Positions 1 through 9,233 are shown, counted from the stretch's first letter. The stretch is 64,000 nt of DNA from CANKHA01 sp035652315 (GCA_035652315.1 DASREA010000011.1:1-64000), one strand, 5' to 3'. The notes: generated by a model from the sequence alone, not told the origin. A program made the numbers and translations.

Positions 1-226
1 GGTTGGCCAGCAGCACGACCCACAGCAGCGTATAGCCGTATTTCGCTCCGCCCTGGATGTTGGTGGCGAAATTCCCCGGATCCATGTAGGCGATCGACGC
101 GATTACCGCCGGCCCGACGAACGCGAAATAATTGCTCAGGCCGCGGCGCTGGCCCCCCAGCAGCGCTTTCGCCGAACTGATCGTCTTTTCGGTCGTCGAT
201 TGCGGTCCCGGAGGAATCGCGTGCAT
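1..226 (-). CDS. mntH: NRAMP-family divalent metal transporter MntH (N-terminal part)
   Basis: Only the first 75 codons lie in the window; the gene runs off the left edge. After a short hydrophilic N-terminus the translation reads GPAVIASIAYMDPGNFATN, the signature of the first membrane segment of NRAMP transporters, whose Asp-Pro-Gly-Asn helix break supplies metal ligands. The family imports Mn2+ (and Fe2+) with protons across the inner membrane. The start at 224-226 is the first ATG that leads into the conserved core. The gene is divergent from the antiporter gene. Family assignment is firm; the substrate is inferred. Confidence 0.85.
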   Translation of the reverse strand, partial: MHAIPPGPQSTTEKTISSAKALLGGQRRGLSNYFAFVGPAVIASIAYMDPGNFATNIQGGAKYGYTLLWVVLLAN

Positions 227-274
227 TGCTGTGCTTTCAGGCCGGCGCTATTTAACGTCAGCAGCCTAAGTTAG

Positions 275-297
275 TTGCGAATAAGTTGCAATTGCAT
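275..297. promoter_or_regulatory. candidate metal-regulator (Mur/Fur-like) operator upstream of mntH
   Basis: The segment holds three closely spaced TTGC direct repeats (275, 286 and 292) and the palindrome TGCAATTGCA (287-296), about 50-70 bases upstream of the mntH start. Alphaproteobacterial mntH genes are commonly repressed by the manganese regulator Mur, which binds TGC-rich repeats rather than the classical Fur box. The assignment rests on position and rough motif likeness only. Confidence 0.3.
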
Positions 298-430
298 TTT
301 GGAACGTTGCCTCGCCCGCCGGGGTTGTTGCTGGCCGGGGCGCCACTATCCGCCTGTTGGGAATGATCTTTCCAAGTGTCGCCGCTTCCGCGTGGCGCCT
401 CGCGCCGGATTTTTGAATACGGGCCGAGCC

Positions 431-2686
431 ATGTTTTTGCTTCTTCGCGGGGGGTTTTACGCCGCAGCTATCGGGGTTTTGACGGCGATCCCCGCTTATG
501 CGGCGGAGACGCCGAAGGGCCCGTCGGAAGCCGTTTTCGTCATTCAGATTCTGCTGCTGCTCATCGTCGGCCGTTTGTTGGGCGAGCTCATGCTGCGCCT
601 CGGCCAGCCCGCAGTGGTCGGGCAGTTGGTTGCGGGACTGCTGCTCGGTCCCTCGTTCTTCGGACTGCTGGCTCCGGACCTTCAACACGCGATCTTTCCC
701 CGAACTCCTGAACAGAAGGCGATGATCGATGCCGTATCGCAGTTCGGTATTTTGCTGCTGCTGCTGCTTACCGGCATGGAAACCGACCTGAAGCTGGTGC
801 GACAGAGCGGCCGCGCTTCCCTATTCGCATCGCTGATGGGGATCGTCGTGCCCTTCGCCTGCGGTGTGACGCTTGGCGAGTTCGTTCCGGATAGCATGCT
901 TCCCGATCCCTCCCGGCGGCTCATCACCGCGCTCTTTCTCGGTACCGCGCTGTCCATCGCCTCGGTTAAGATCGTCGCCGTAGTCGTGCGGGAGATGAAC
1001 TTCCTGCGGCGCGTTGTCGGGCAGGTCATTCTCGCTTCCGCAATCATCGATGACAGCATTGGCTGGATCATCGTGTCGATCATTTTCAGCGTGGCACTGC
1101 ACGGCGCCGTCGACGGCATGGCGCTGACGAAGAGCGTCGTCGGCACATTCCTTTTCATGGCCGTGAGCTTCAGCGTCGGCCGGCGCGTCGTATTCTTGAT
1201 CATTCGCTGGGCCAATGACGTGTTTGTCAGTGAATTTGCGGTGATCACGGCCATTCTGATCGTCATGGGCGCCATGGCACTTATTACCGACGCCATCGGC
1301 GTTCACATGGTGCTCGGCGCGTTCGTGGCGGGAATTCTGGTGGGCCAATCGCCCATCCTCACCCGGCACATCGACGAGCAGCTTCGCGGCATCATCACGG
1401 CCTTCTTTGCTCCGATATTCTTCGGCATCGCGGGGCTCAGCGCCGATCTCAGCATCTTGTCGAACCTCAATATCGCTTTGCTGACGGGAGGGTTGATCCT
1501 GATAGCGAGCATCGGCAAATTCACCGGCGCATTTATCGGCGCGGAGCTCGGCGGACTCACCAGGCGCGAAGGTTTTGCGCTGGCCTGCGGCATGAACGCC
1601 CGCGGCTCCACCGAAGTGATTGTCGCCACGATCGGCCTCTCGATGGGGGCCCTGAATCAGGATCTTTTCACGATGATCGTCACCATGGCGATCGTGACGA
1701 CCATGGCCATGCCGCCGATGCTGCGCTGGGCGCTGAGCCGGCTGCCCATGTCAAAGGCGGAGCGCGAACGGCTGAGGCGGGAAAAGCTCGATGAGAAAGG
1801 TTTCGTTGCCAATCTCGAGCGTCTGCTGATCGCGATCGACGACAGCGCCAACGGGAAATTCGCCTCGCGTATCGCCGGCATCATCGCCGGCACGCGGGGC
1901 ATGCCGAGCACCGTCGTACCCTTGAACGCCAAGGCACCGAAAAACGGCAACGGCGCGAAGAAGGAGAGGAAGGACGAGCAGCCCGAGCATAAGGGCGTCG
2001 AACATGCGGTGAAATCGGCCGCCGCGGCAAGCGCCAGGCGCAAGGCCAAGGACGAAGAAAATAAGGAGATCGACGTCACCGTAAGGACGCCGGAAAAGGC
2101 CCCCCATGATGCAATCGCGGAAGAGGCGGACAAGGGCTACGATCTTCTCGTCATCGGTCTAGAAAAAACGGTGAGCCGCAAAGCCGAGTTGCATGCCGGC
2201 GTGAACCGCATCGGCCTCGGCTTCGAAGGTGCCCTCGCCGTGGTCGACTCCCGCGGCATCCACGTCGAGGACCCGCTGGAAAGCAAACTGAGCATCCTGG
2301 TGCCGGTAAATGGGACGATACCATCACGCAACGCCGCCGATGTGGCGCTGGCCATCGCCAAAGCCATCAAGGCCCCGGTCACCGTGCTCTACGTGGCGAC
2401 ACGCGCCGCCGTCGGTAAAAAGCGACGCTTGCGCAAGCGGCACCACGAAAAGGCGATTTTAAAAGACATCATGGAGCTCGCGCAAAGCTACGGCGTGAAG
2501 CCGCAAACCGCGATCCTTGCCGACATCGCGCCGGAAGAAGCGATCCTCAAGCAAGTCGACGTCGACAAAAATACGCTTATCGTCATGGGCGCCAGCCGCC
2601 GCCCCGGAGAAAAACTGTTCTTCGGCGACACCGCAGCCGCGGTCCTGGAGAATTCGAAAGCGTCGGTATTATTGATCTCGAGCTGA
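431..2686 (+). CDS. CPA2-type cation:proton antiporter with C-terminal universal stress protein domain
   Basis: A 751-residue protein. Residues 1-25 look like a cleavable signal (hydrophobic run ending AYA). About 12 membrane segments follow to roughly residue 430, with the CPA2 (KefB/NhaS3-like) features GQLVAGLLLGPS, the Asp-Asp pair in IIDDSIGW and CGMNARGSTEVI. A charged Lys/Glu linker leads to a cytoplasmic universal-stress-protein domain ending MGASRRPGEKLFFGDTAA, an ATP-binding-type motif. It probably exchanges Na+ or K+ for H+ at the inner membrane, with the domain as a nucleotide sensor. The frame is open upstream to a TTG at 275, but that stretch is Cys/Arg-rich and unlike the family, so ATG 431 is preferred. 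Its end overlaps parC by 18 bases. Confidence 0.85.
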   Translation: MFLLLRGGFYAAAIGVLTAIPAYAAETPKGPSEAVFVIQILLLLIVGRLLGELMLRLGQPAVVGQLVAGLLLGPSFFGLLAPDLQHAIFPRTPEQKAMIDAVSQFGILLLLLLTGMETDLKLVRQSGRASLFASLMGIVVPFACGVTLGEFVPDSMLPDPSRRLITALFLGTALSIASVKIVAVVVREMNFLRRVVGQVILASAIIDDSIGWIIVSIIFSVALHGAVDGMALTKSVVGTFLFMAVSFSVGRRVVFLIIRWANDVFVSEFAVITAILIVMGAMALITDAIGVHMVLGAFVAGILVGQSPILTRHIDEQLRGIITAFFAPIFFGIAGLSADLSILSNLNIALLTGGLILIASIGKFTGAFIGAELGGLTRREGFALACGMNARGSTEVIVATIGLSMGALNQDLFTMIVTMAIVTTMAMPPMLRWALSRLPMSKAERERLRREKLDEKGFVANLERLLIAIDDSANGKFASRIAGIIAGTRGMPSTVVPLNAKAPKNGNGAKKERKDEQPEHKGVEHAVKSAAAASARRKAKDEENKEIDVTVRTPEKAPHDAIAEEADKGYDLLVIGLEKTVSRKAELHAGVNRIGLGFEGALAVVDSRGIHVEDPLESKLSILVPVNGTIPSRNAADVALAIAKAIKAPVTVLYVATRAAVGKKRRLRKRHHEKAILKDIMELAQSYGVKPQTAILADIAPEEAILKQVDVDKNTLIVMGASRRPGEKLFFGDTAAAVLENSKASVLLISS

Positions 2687-4960
2687 CGACGTTCCGCCAT
2701 CCTTCTGCAAACCCGCGCGACCGAATTTATTGTTCTTGGGAAATCCCTTGGGCGCCAGCCGGCCGGCATCGGCGCGGTTGCCGCGCCAATCGGAAAGTTC
2801 CTTGAGCGAGAGCATGAAGCTGCGGCCGGCGCTGTCGAGCCAGTTCAGACCTTCCTCGGCGCCGAAGGTCTTGACGTCGGAAAGTCCGCCGTCCTTGTAG
2901 CGCTGCAGACGTACTCCACGGCCGCGGGCCATTTCGGGAATCTGCTCCAGCGGGAAAATCACCATTTTACGATTTTCGCCGATGCTAGCGACCAATTCAC
3001 CCTGGACAAGGGCGAGCGCCCGCGCCTCGTTTGGCGGAGCCACGTTCAATACCTGCTTGCCCTTACGCGTATTGGCGAGGCAGTCGTCCTCGGCCACGAC
3101 GAAGCCACGCCCGTCATAGGCGGCTACGAGGAATTTACGGCCTCCCTGAAACATAAATGCGGCGACGACATCGGCCTCCTGCTCGAGGTCGATAAAGAGT
3201 CGGATTGGCTCGCCATGCCCGCGGCCGCCCGGCAATTTAGCGGCATCGAGCGTATAGAATCGCCCATTCGTCGCGAATATCAGGCACTTCGAGGTTGTTT
3301 CCGCGGGGAAAGCAAATTTCAGCCGGTCGTCGGATTTGAACGAGACGCCGGAAAGATCGGCGACATGGCCGCGCAACGCGCGGATCCAGCCGCGCTCTGA
3401 AACGACGACGGTCACTGGCTCGCGTTCGACCAGCGCCTCTTCGATCGCCGCTTCGTCATGTTCGGGAGCCGCCGCGAATTGCGTGCGTCTTTTCCCCAGT
3501 GTGGTTTTTGGCCCGTAGGCGTTGCGAACTTCCTTGATCTGACCGGCGATGGTTTTCCATTGCTCTTTCTCGGACCCGATCAGTGCCTGAATGGCCTTCT
3601 TTTCCGAGCGCAGGACCTTGTCCTCGGCGCGAATTTCCATTTCCTCGAGCCTGCGCAGGTTGCGCAGGCGCATGTTGAGGATCGCCTCGGCCTGCACATC
3701 CGACAGCTTGAACGTCTTGATCAAGACCGGCTTCGGCTCGTCTTCCTTGCGGATGATCTTGATCACCTTGTCGAGATTCAGATAGGCCACGAGATGTCCG
3801 CCGAGCACCTCGAGCCGGTGCTCGATCGCGCCGAGCCGGTGGCGTGAACGCCGCAATAGCACGTCGCGGCGGTGATTGAGCCATTCGCGCAAGACTTCGG
3901 CAAGGCCCATCACCATCGGCACGCGTCCTTTGGCAAGGACGTTCATGTTCAAGGGCACGCGGCTTTCAAGCTCGGTCAGCTTGAAAAGGCTTTCCATCAA
4001 TAGTTCGGGATCGACGCTGCGCGCGCGCGGCTCGATAATCAGCCGCACATCTTCCGCCGACTCGTCGCGGACGTCGGCGACCAGCGGAAGTTTCCTTGCA
4101 TTGAGCAGCTCGGCGATTTTCTCAATAAGCCGCGACTTTTGAACGAGCCAAGGAATTTCAGTAATGACCACGACATAGGTGCCGCGGCCGCCATCCTCCT
4201 TGTGCCACTTGGCGCGCACACGAAAGGAGCCGCGCCCGGTAGCGTAGGCCTGTGCGATGGTTTCACGCGGGTCGACAACCACGCCGCCGGTGGGGAAATC
4301 AGGTCCCGGCACGAATTTCAGCAACGTCCGGCTGCGGGCGTTCGGGTTGTCGATGAGATGCAAAGCGGCGTCGCATAATTCGGCGGCGTTGTGCGGTGGA
4401 ATCGCCGTGGCCATGCCGACGGCGATGCCCTGCGAACCGTTGGCCAAGAGATTGGGAAAGGCCGCCGGAAGCACCACCGGTTCGTCGTCGCCCCCGTCGT
4501 AGGTGGGGCGGAAATCGACGGCATTCTCGTCGAGGCCATCGAGCAGCAAGCGCGCGACATCGGTCAACCGCGCCTCGGTGTAGCGCATCGCAGCCGGATT
4601 ATCGCCGTCGATGTTGCCGAAGTTGCCTTGACCGTCCACCAGCGGATAGCGCTGGGCGAAATCCTGCGCCAAGCGAGTCAGGGCGTCATAAACAGCTTGA
4701 TCGCCATGCGGATGAAACTTACCGATCACATCGCCGACAACGCGGGCGCATTTCTTGAAAGCTGCGTTGGGATCGAGCCGAAGCTGCTGCATCGCATACA
4801 GCAAACGCCGGTGGACCGGCTTCAGGCCATCACGCGCATCGGGCAGCGCGCGGTGCATGATCGTGGAGAGCGCATAGGCGAGATAACGCTCCTCCAGCGC
4901 CTCGCGTAGCGCGATCTCCTGCACCTCTTCCCGCTCGGGAGGAATCAATCGCTTGCCCAT
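2669..4960 (-). CDS. parC: DNA topoisomerase IV subunit A
   Basis: ParC, 763 residues, breaks and rejoins DNA for chromosome decatenation with ParE. The breakage-reunion domain begins ALEERYLAYALSTIMHRALP; the catalytic Tyr is residue 127 in AMRYTEARL. The quinolone-region segment reads HPHGDQAVYDAL, with Gln where E. coli ParC has Ser80 and Asp where it has Glu84. The C-terminal half is the degenerate beta-pinwheel (SERGWIRALRGH and similar blades) that separates ParC from GyrA, which carries a full GyrA box. ATG 4960 (MGKRLIPPE) was chosen over an upstream ATG at 4996, which adds only a short Arg-rich piece. Confidence 0.95.
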   Translation of the reverse strand: MGKRLIPPEREEVQEIALREALEERYLAYALSTIMHRALPDARDGLKPVHRRLLYAMQQLRLDPNAAFKKCARVVGDVIGKFHPHGDQAVYDALTRLAQDFAQRYPLVDGQGNFGNIDGDNPAAMRYTEARLTDVARLLLDGLDENAVDFRPTYDGGDDEPVVLPAAFPNLLANGSQGIAVGMATAIPPHNAAELCDAALHLIDNPNARSRTLLKFVPGPDFPTGGVVVDPRETIAQAYATGRGSFRVRAKWHKEDGGRGTYVVVITEIPWLVQKSRLIEKIAELLNARKLPLVADVRDESAEDVRLIIEPRARSVDPELLMESLFKLTELESRVPLNMNVLAKGRVPMVMGLAEVLREWLNHRRDVLLRRSRHRLGAIEHRLEVLGGHLVAYLNLDKVIKIIRKEDEPKPVLIKTFKLSDVQAEAILNMRLRNLRRLEEMEIRAEDKVLRSEKKAIQALIGSEKEQWKTIAGQIKEVRNAYGPKTTLGKRRTQFAAAPEHDEAAIEEALVEREPVTVVVSERGWIRALRGHVADLSGVSFKSDDRLKFAFPAETTSKCLIFATNGRFYTLDAAKLPGGRGHGEPIRLFIDLEQEADVVAAFMFQGGRKFLVAAYDGRGFVVAEDDCLANTRKGKQVLNVAPPNEARALALVQGELVASIGENRKMVIFPLEQIPEMARGRGVRLQRYKDGGLSDVKTFGAEEGLNWLDSAGRSFMLSLKELSDWRGNRADAGRLAPKGFPKNNKFGRAGLQKDGGTSSARDQ

Positions 4961-5110
4961 GAAACGATGCGTAGCGCGGCGGCTCCGGCTGAACAAGAGA
5001 TGAATGCCGTGCTTTGCGCCCGTTCATTGCCAAGGGATCAACATGGAACTCATGGAATTTCTTGCGCGTAGTGTAGTCAGCAGAAATTCCGGACAAGGGG
5101 AGCAACGATC

Positions 5111-5428
5111 ATGCGCAAGAATCTCTTCTTAGCGGCGGCGATCGCAATCATGGGCGGCACAGGAATTGCTGTGCCCGGCCACGCGGCAGGCCTGATCGCG
5201 CCTGACGGCCTCCGCGGAGCGGCAGCGGGCGCCGCCATCGAAAATGTGCGCTTTGTGTGCTATCGCGTCTGGCGGCACGGACATTGGGTCCGCACGTGCA
5301 GTTACCGGCCCGGATTCGCAAGGCCGTACTATTACGGCTATCCCTATTACTACGGGTATCCCTATCCTTATTATTACCGGCCCTACGCATACCGGCGGCC
5401 GGGCGTACACCTTTATTTCCGCCTCTAA
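5111..5428 (+). CDS. small secreted tyrosine/proline-rich protein
   Basis: A 105-residue protein with a clear Sec signal (MRKNLF, hydrophobic core, cleavage near GHA at about residue 25). The mature part has a short basic CYRVWRHGHWVRTCSYRPG stretch containing two cysteines, then a low-complexity tail of Gly-Tyr-Pro and Tyr-Tyr repeats. Small exported proteins with such tails are common in Hyphomicrobiales and have no assigned function. The purine-rich AAGGGGAGCAACG just before the ATG is a good ribosome site. It is divergent from parC and converges on recO. Confidence 0.75.
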   Translation: MRKNLFLAAAIAIMGGTGIAVPGHAAGLIAPDGLRGAAAGAAIENVRFVCYRVWRHGHWVRTCSYRPGFARPYYYGYPYYYGYPYPYYYRPYAYRRPGVHLYFRL

Positions 5429-5456
5429 TGAGGCGGCCAAGCAAAACGCGCGGGGG

Positions 5457-6176
5457 TCAGCCGCGCAGAATTGCCGCGATGAAATGCCGGCGCGCCTCGG
5501 GCAGCGCGATGCCGCGCGGCTCAAGCACGTGGCGACTGAGGAAATGTCCGGTGATCGCGAAGCCGCTGCTGACCTCGGCAGGCGTCGGTTCGCCGTCATC
5601 GCCGGCGAGAAAAGCGGGCAATTGCATTAGCTTGTCGCGCCAAGCCTCGCCGGCCTGCCGCGACACCGCTCGGCCGGATTTCGGCGACACATAGGCAAGG
5701 TCCGCAACGGCCCCGGTCGCGGCGCATTGGCTGAGGTCGAGGCCAAAACCGAGTTCGGCCAAAAGCGCCAGTTCGAATCGGGCGACCAAAGGACCGATCT
5801 GCCTTGCGTCGCCAAGCCGCTCGAGGATGTCCTCAAGCGCTTCAAAAACCGCGGGATGCGGATCGCGCTCGGGCAGAAGCCGCGTCAGCGCCGCCAGGTG
5901 CGTTACGCCGTAGACGGCATGCGACGCTCCCAGATAGCCCGCGGCGCGCAGCCGCAATCCCTCGACGGTATAAATGCCCAAATGCTCGTCGAGGCGCGCG
6001 CGCCACGTCGCCGAGACCGAATTGCCCGGCTGTAAGATCGGACGCAAGCGCGTTCCCGCACCGCCACGGACCAGGCCGAGATGCCGCCCGTGTTCGCGGG
6101 TCATCAGCTCGAGAATGGCGCTGGCTTCGCCGTGGCGCTTGACGCCAAGAACGATGCCTTCATCGGTCCATTGCAT
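5457..6176 (-). CDS. recO: DNA repair protein RecO
   Basis: A 239-residue RecO, the mediator that with RecR loads RecA on SSB-coated DNA and anneals strands in the RecF pathway. The OB-fold opening MQWTDEGIVLGVKRHGE and the following GRHLGLVRGGAGTRLRPILQPGN are typical. The helical C-terminal part carries LLAELGFGLDLSQCAATG; the zinc-binding cysteines of some RecO proteins are only partly present. The start at 6176 (MQW) is preferred over the ATG three codons earlier. It is last in the rnc-era-recO series. Confidence 0.93.
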   Translation of the reverse strand: MQWTDEGIVLGVKRHGEASAILELMTREHGRHLGLVRGGAGTRLRPILQPGNSVSATWRARLDEHLGIYTVEGLRLRAAGYLGASHAVYGVTHLAALTRLLPERDPHPAVFEALEDILERLGDARQIGPLVARFELALLAELGFGLDLSQCAATGAVADLAYVSPKSGRAVSRQAGEAWRDKLMQLPAFLAGDDGEPTPAEVSSGFAITGHFLSRHVLEPRGIALPEARRHFIAAILRG

Positions 6177-6211
6177 GTGGCGCATTCCAATGGCTCAAGA
6201 CGGCAGAGCCG

Positions 6212-7135
6212 TCAATCGGCCGGGAATTCCAGGCCCATGCTCCGATAGCGGTCGGGATCATTTTCCCACCCTTCCCGCACCTTCACGAATAAAAACAGAT
6301 GCACCGGCGCTTCGATCATTGCCGCGATTTCCTTGCGCGCCTCGGCGCCGATTGCCTTGATGGTCGCGCCGCCCTTGCCGAGCACGATTTTGCGCTGGCT
6401 CTCCCGTTCGACGTAAATCGTCTGTTCGATGCGTACCGACCCGTCCTTCCGCTCGGCCCAGGATTCGGTCTCCACCGTCGACTGATAGGGCAATTCCTGA
6501 TGCAGCCGATCGAATAGCTTCTCCCGCGTGATTTCGGCAGCGAGCTGCCGCAGTGGAGCATCCGTCATCTGGTCGGCAGGATAAAGCCATGGCCCCGGCG
6601 GTACGTGCACCGCAAGCCATTTCTTGACGTCGCGAACGCCATCACCCGTCAGTGCGGAAATCATGAATGTGGCATCGAAACGCGCTCGTTCGTTGGCGTT
6701 CTTGGCGAGCGCAAGCAGGCTGGCCCGTTCCACGACATCGACCTTGTTGAGCACCAGGATCTTTGGCTGCTTCACCTCCGCGAGCTGTGCAAGAATCGCA
6801 TCCGCTTCGTCGTCCAATCCTTTGCGAGCATCGATCATCAGGGCGACAATGTCGGCGTCGCGCGCCCCACTCCAGGCTCCTGCAACCATGGCGCGATCCA
6901 AGCGGCGTCTTGGCTGAAAAATACCCGGCGTGTCGACGAAGATCAGCTGCGAGTCATCTTCGACGGCGATCCCGCGCAAGGGCGAGCGCGTAGTCTGTAC
7001 CTTGCGCGACACAATGCTAACCTTCGATCCGACCAGCGCATTAAGCAGCGTCGATTTTCCCGCGTTGGGGGCACCGATCAGTGCTACGAAGCCGCAGCGC
7101 GCCGCAGACTCGCCCGGCGGGGACGCATCAACCAT
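6212..7135 (-). CDS. era: GTPase Era, 16S rRNA maturation and 30S assembly factor
   Basis: A 307-residue Era. G1 is GAPNAGKS (about 21-28), G3 is DTPG, and G4 is NKVD. The C-terminal KH domain (ILVLGKGGATIKAIG-like, near residue 240) binds the 3' end of 16S rRNA. It couples rRNA processing to ribosome assembly and growth. Start 7135 overlaps the rnc stop by eight bases (ATGGTTGA), the usual translationally coupled junction; an upstream ATG at 7156 is possible. Confidence 0.96.
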   Translation of the reverse strand: MVDASPPGESAARCGFVALIGAPNAGKSTLLNALVGSKVSIVSRKVQTTRSPLRGIAVEDDSQLIFVDTPGIFQPRRRLDRAMVAGAWSGARDADIVALMIDARKGLDDEADAILAQLAEVKQPKILVLNKVDVVERASLLALAKNANERARFDATFMISALTGDGVRDVKKWLAVHVPPGPWLYPADQMTDAPLRQLAAEITREKLFDRLHQELPYQSTVETESWAERKDGSVRIEQTIYVERESQRKIVLGKGGATIKAIGAEARKEIAAMIEAPVHLFLFVKVREGWENDPDRYRSMGLEFPAD

Positions 7136-7928
7136 CGCCGAAATCCGTGCGCACACCCTCGCGTGTCAGCATCGCGGCAGCCGCGGCCTGCTCCGCCGCG
7201 CGCTTGGTGCGGCCCGTGCCTTCGGCAGGCGTCAGTTTCGGCAATTCCACGGCGACCCGGAACTCCGGATTGTGATGCGGGCCGCTGCGCTGCAATTCGC
7301 GATAGGCCGGCGTCGGCAAACCGCGCCCCTGCGCCCATTCCTGCAACACGGTTTTCGGGTCCCGCGGCGGGCGTACCGGCGTCCGCATCCGCTGATCCCA
7401 GAGCCGGTCGATCAGCTCAGCCGCTGCTTTATAGCCGCCATCGAGGAACACCGCACCAATGAGCGACTCGCATAGATCGGCGAGAATGGCGACACGTGTG
7501 CGGCCGCCGCCGCTCGCCTCGGAAGGGCCGAGACGGACCGCCGCGCCGAGCTCCAGTTGCTTTGCAATATCGGCGCAAGTTTCCTGCCGCACGAGATCGG
7601 CCAAGCGCCGCGACAGTTCTCCCTCGTTGGCCTTGGGAAAAGCGCGAAATAGCATGTCCGACACCACGAGACCGAGAACATGGTCGCCGAGAAACTCGAG
7701 CCTCTGATAGCTCGCGGCCCGATTGCGCGCCGTGAGGGCGGAGATATGGGTGAGCGCGCATTCGAGCAGTCCGGCATCCTTGAAGCGGTAGCCGATGCGT
7801 TCCTCGACTGCGCTCACCCGGCGACGGCGCTTCGGTGTGGAGGCATCAACCGGACCATTGGCCGCAGCCGCGGTTGAGGCGGCGGCCGCCGCCAGCTTGG
7901 AAGCGGTGCTTGTGTTGCGTCGCCTCAT
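7128..7928 (-). CDS. rnc: ribonuclease III
   Basis: A 266-residue RNase III, which cleaves double-stranded RNA such as rRNA precursors. The signature YQRLEFLGDHVLGL, with the catalytic Glu and Asp, lies at about 74-87; the second acidic cluster is in LCESLIGAVFLDGGY; a dsRNA-binding domain ends the protein. About 40 N-terminal residues form an Ala/Thr-rich extension absent from enteric RNase III. ATG 7928 overlaps the lepB stop as ATGA, which supports this start over an ATG at 7988. Confidence 0.95.
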   Translation of the reverse strand: MRRRNTSTASKLAAAAASTAAAANGPVDASTPKRRRRVSAVEERIGYRFKDAGLLECALTHISALTARNRAASYQRLEFLGDHVLGLVVSDMLFRAFPKANEGELSRRLADLVRQETCADIAKQLELGAAVRLGPSEASGGGRTRVAILADLCESLIGAVFLDGGYKAAAELIDRLWDQRMRTPVRPPRDPKTVLQEWAQGRGLPTPAYRELQRSGPHHNPEFRVAVELPKLTPAEGTGRTKRAAEQAAAAAMLTREGVRTDFGDG

Positions 7929-8677
7929 CTGACCGGTTGAAACAGGCGGCTCCAGCGCAGGTCCCACGGCCAGCGCCATATCTGCCACGCCTTATCGCCA
8001 TCCCCGATCGAGAAGAAGATGATCTGCGCGCGGCCGATGAAATTCTCGAACGGCACCGGACCGACTTCGGGAAACCGGCTGTCGCGGGAGTTGTCGCGAT
8101 TGTCCCCCATCATGAAATAACGATCGGGCGGCACGACGAATTCCGGCGTATTATCGGCATAGCCGCTGTCGCCGAGGTCGAGCGTCACGTAGCTGACCCC
8201 ATTCGGCAGCGTTTCCCGCCATCGCTTGACTGTCATGCCGTATTCGACGGTGTCGAGGTCTGGCAGCCGCTCCCGCTTGACCGCCTCGCCGTTGATGAAG
8301 AGCTCGCCCTGTTTCACCTGGATACGGTCGCCGGGAAGCCCGATGACGCGCTTGATGTAATCGACGGACGTATCACTTGGCAGGCGGAACACCGCGACGT
8401 CGCCACGTTGTGGCGGCGACGCCCAGACGCGGCCGGAGAACAGCGGCAACGGCGGCAGCAACGGCAATTGAAACGAATAGCGGCTGTAGCCGTAGCTGTA
8501 TTTCGAGACAAAAAGGTAATCGCCGATCAGAAGAGTCCTCTCCATCGACCCCGATGGAATGTTGAAGGGCTGAAACAGGAATGTGCGGATCACCAGCGCA
8601 ATGAGCAGAGCCTGAAAGATGACGCTGGCCCATTCGGCCAAGCCTCCTTCCTTGCGTTTCGCAGTCGACACGCTCAT
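7925..8677 (-). CDS. lepB: signal peptidase I
   Basis: A 250-residue inner-membrane peptidase that removes Sec and Tat signal peptides. One N-terminal membrane segment precedes the nucleophile Ser44 (PSGSMERTL); the general-base Lys109 lies in YIKRVIGLPGD; box E reads MGDNRDNSRDSR. The start at 8677 (MSVSTAKRK) follows an AGGGAAGG ribosome site, so a longer frame from 8761 is unlikely. It sits between acpS and rnc, as in many alphaproteobacteria. Confidence 0.95.
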   Translation of the reverse strand: MSVSTAKRKEGGLAEWASVIFQALLIALVIRTFLFQPFNIPSGSMERTLLIGDYLFVSKYSYGYSRYSFQLPLLPPLPLFSGRVWASPPQRGDVAVFRLPSDTSVDYIKRVIGLPGDRIQVKQGELFINGEAVKRERLPDLDTVEYGMTVKRWRETLPNGVSYVTLDLGDSGYADNTPEFVVPPDRYFMMGDNRDNSRDSRFPEVGPVPFENFIGRAQIIFFSIGDGDKAWQIWRWPWDLRWSRLFQPVR

Positions 8678-8834
8678 TCGCCTTCCCTTGATTGGAAAAT
8701 CCCGCAGCCTTGTAACGGCTGGCACCCTACCATGCAACGAATGCCGGAGCCTGCGCGGCAAAGTGCGGCATTTTCTTGGTGCCTCAACGAGATGATCAGG
8801 TTACGGGCACCCCCAATGGCGGTCCCAGGCCCGC

Positions 8835-9233
8835 TCATTTGTGCAAAGCCGAGATAATAACAAGCGCCTGCGCCAGCGGCCATTCGTCGGTGATGGTCAG
8901 ATCGATTTGCACGTCGAAGCCGGGCGGGGTGATTGCTTTCAGCCGCTCGAGGGCGCCGCCGGTCAGCCGCATTGTCGGCTTTCCCGAGGGCAGATTGACG
9001 ACACCCATGTCGCGCCAGAACACGCCGGCGCGCAATCCGGTGCCCAGTGCCTTGGCACAGGCTTCCTTGGCGGCGAATCGCTTGGCGTAAGTATCGACCC
9101 GCTTCGCGCGTCGTTCGGCCTTGGCGCGTTCTGTGGCGGTGAAGATGCGATTGAGGAAGCGGTCGCCGTGGTGCGCGATCGTCTTTTCGATGCGGCGGAT
9201 ATCGATGACGTCGGAACCGATGCCGAGGATCAT
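8835..9233 (-). CDS. acpS: holo-[acyl-carrier-protein] synthase
   Basis: A 132-residue AcpS that moves 4'-phosphopantetheine from CoA to the acyl carrier protein, starting fatty-acid synthesis. The N-terminal MILGIGSDVIDIRRIE carries the metal-binding Asp; FAAKEACAKALGTG carries the conserved Glu and Lys. The length is normal. Its ATG overlaps the pdxJ stop by four bases (ATGA), so the two are probably coupled. About 157 bases separate it from lepB. Confidence 0.95.
   Translation of the reverse strand: MILGIGSDVIDIRRIEKTIAHHGDRFLNRIFTATERAKAERRAKRVDTYAKRFAAKEACAKALGTGLRAGVFWRDMGVVNLPSGKPTMRLTGGALERLKAITPPGFDVQIDLTITDEWPLAQALVIISALHK

Noticed and set aside
275..430. Upstream extension of the antiporter to TTG 275
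   Set aside because: The added 52 residues contain many Cys and Arg and precede what looks like a signal peptide; the TTG also lies in the putative operator.
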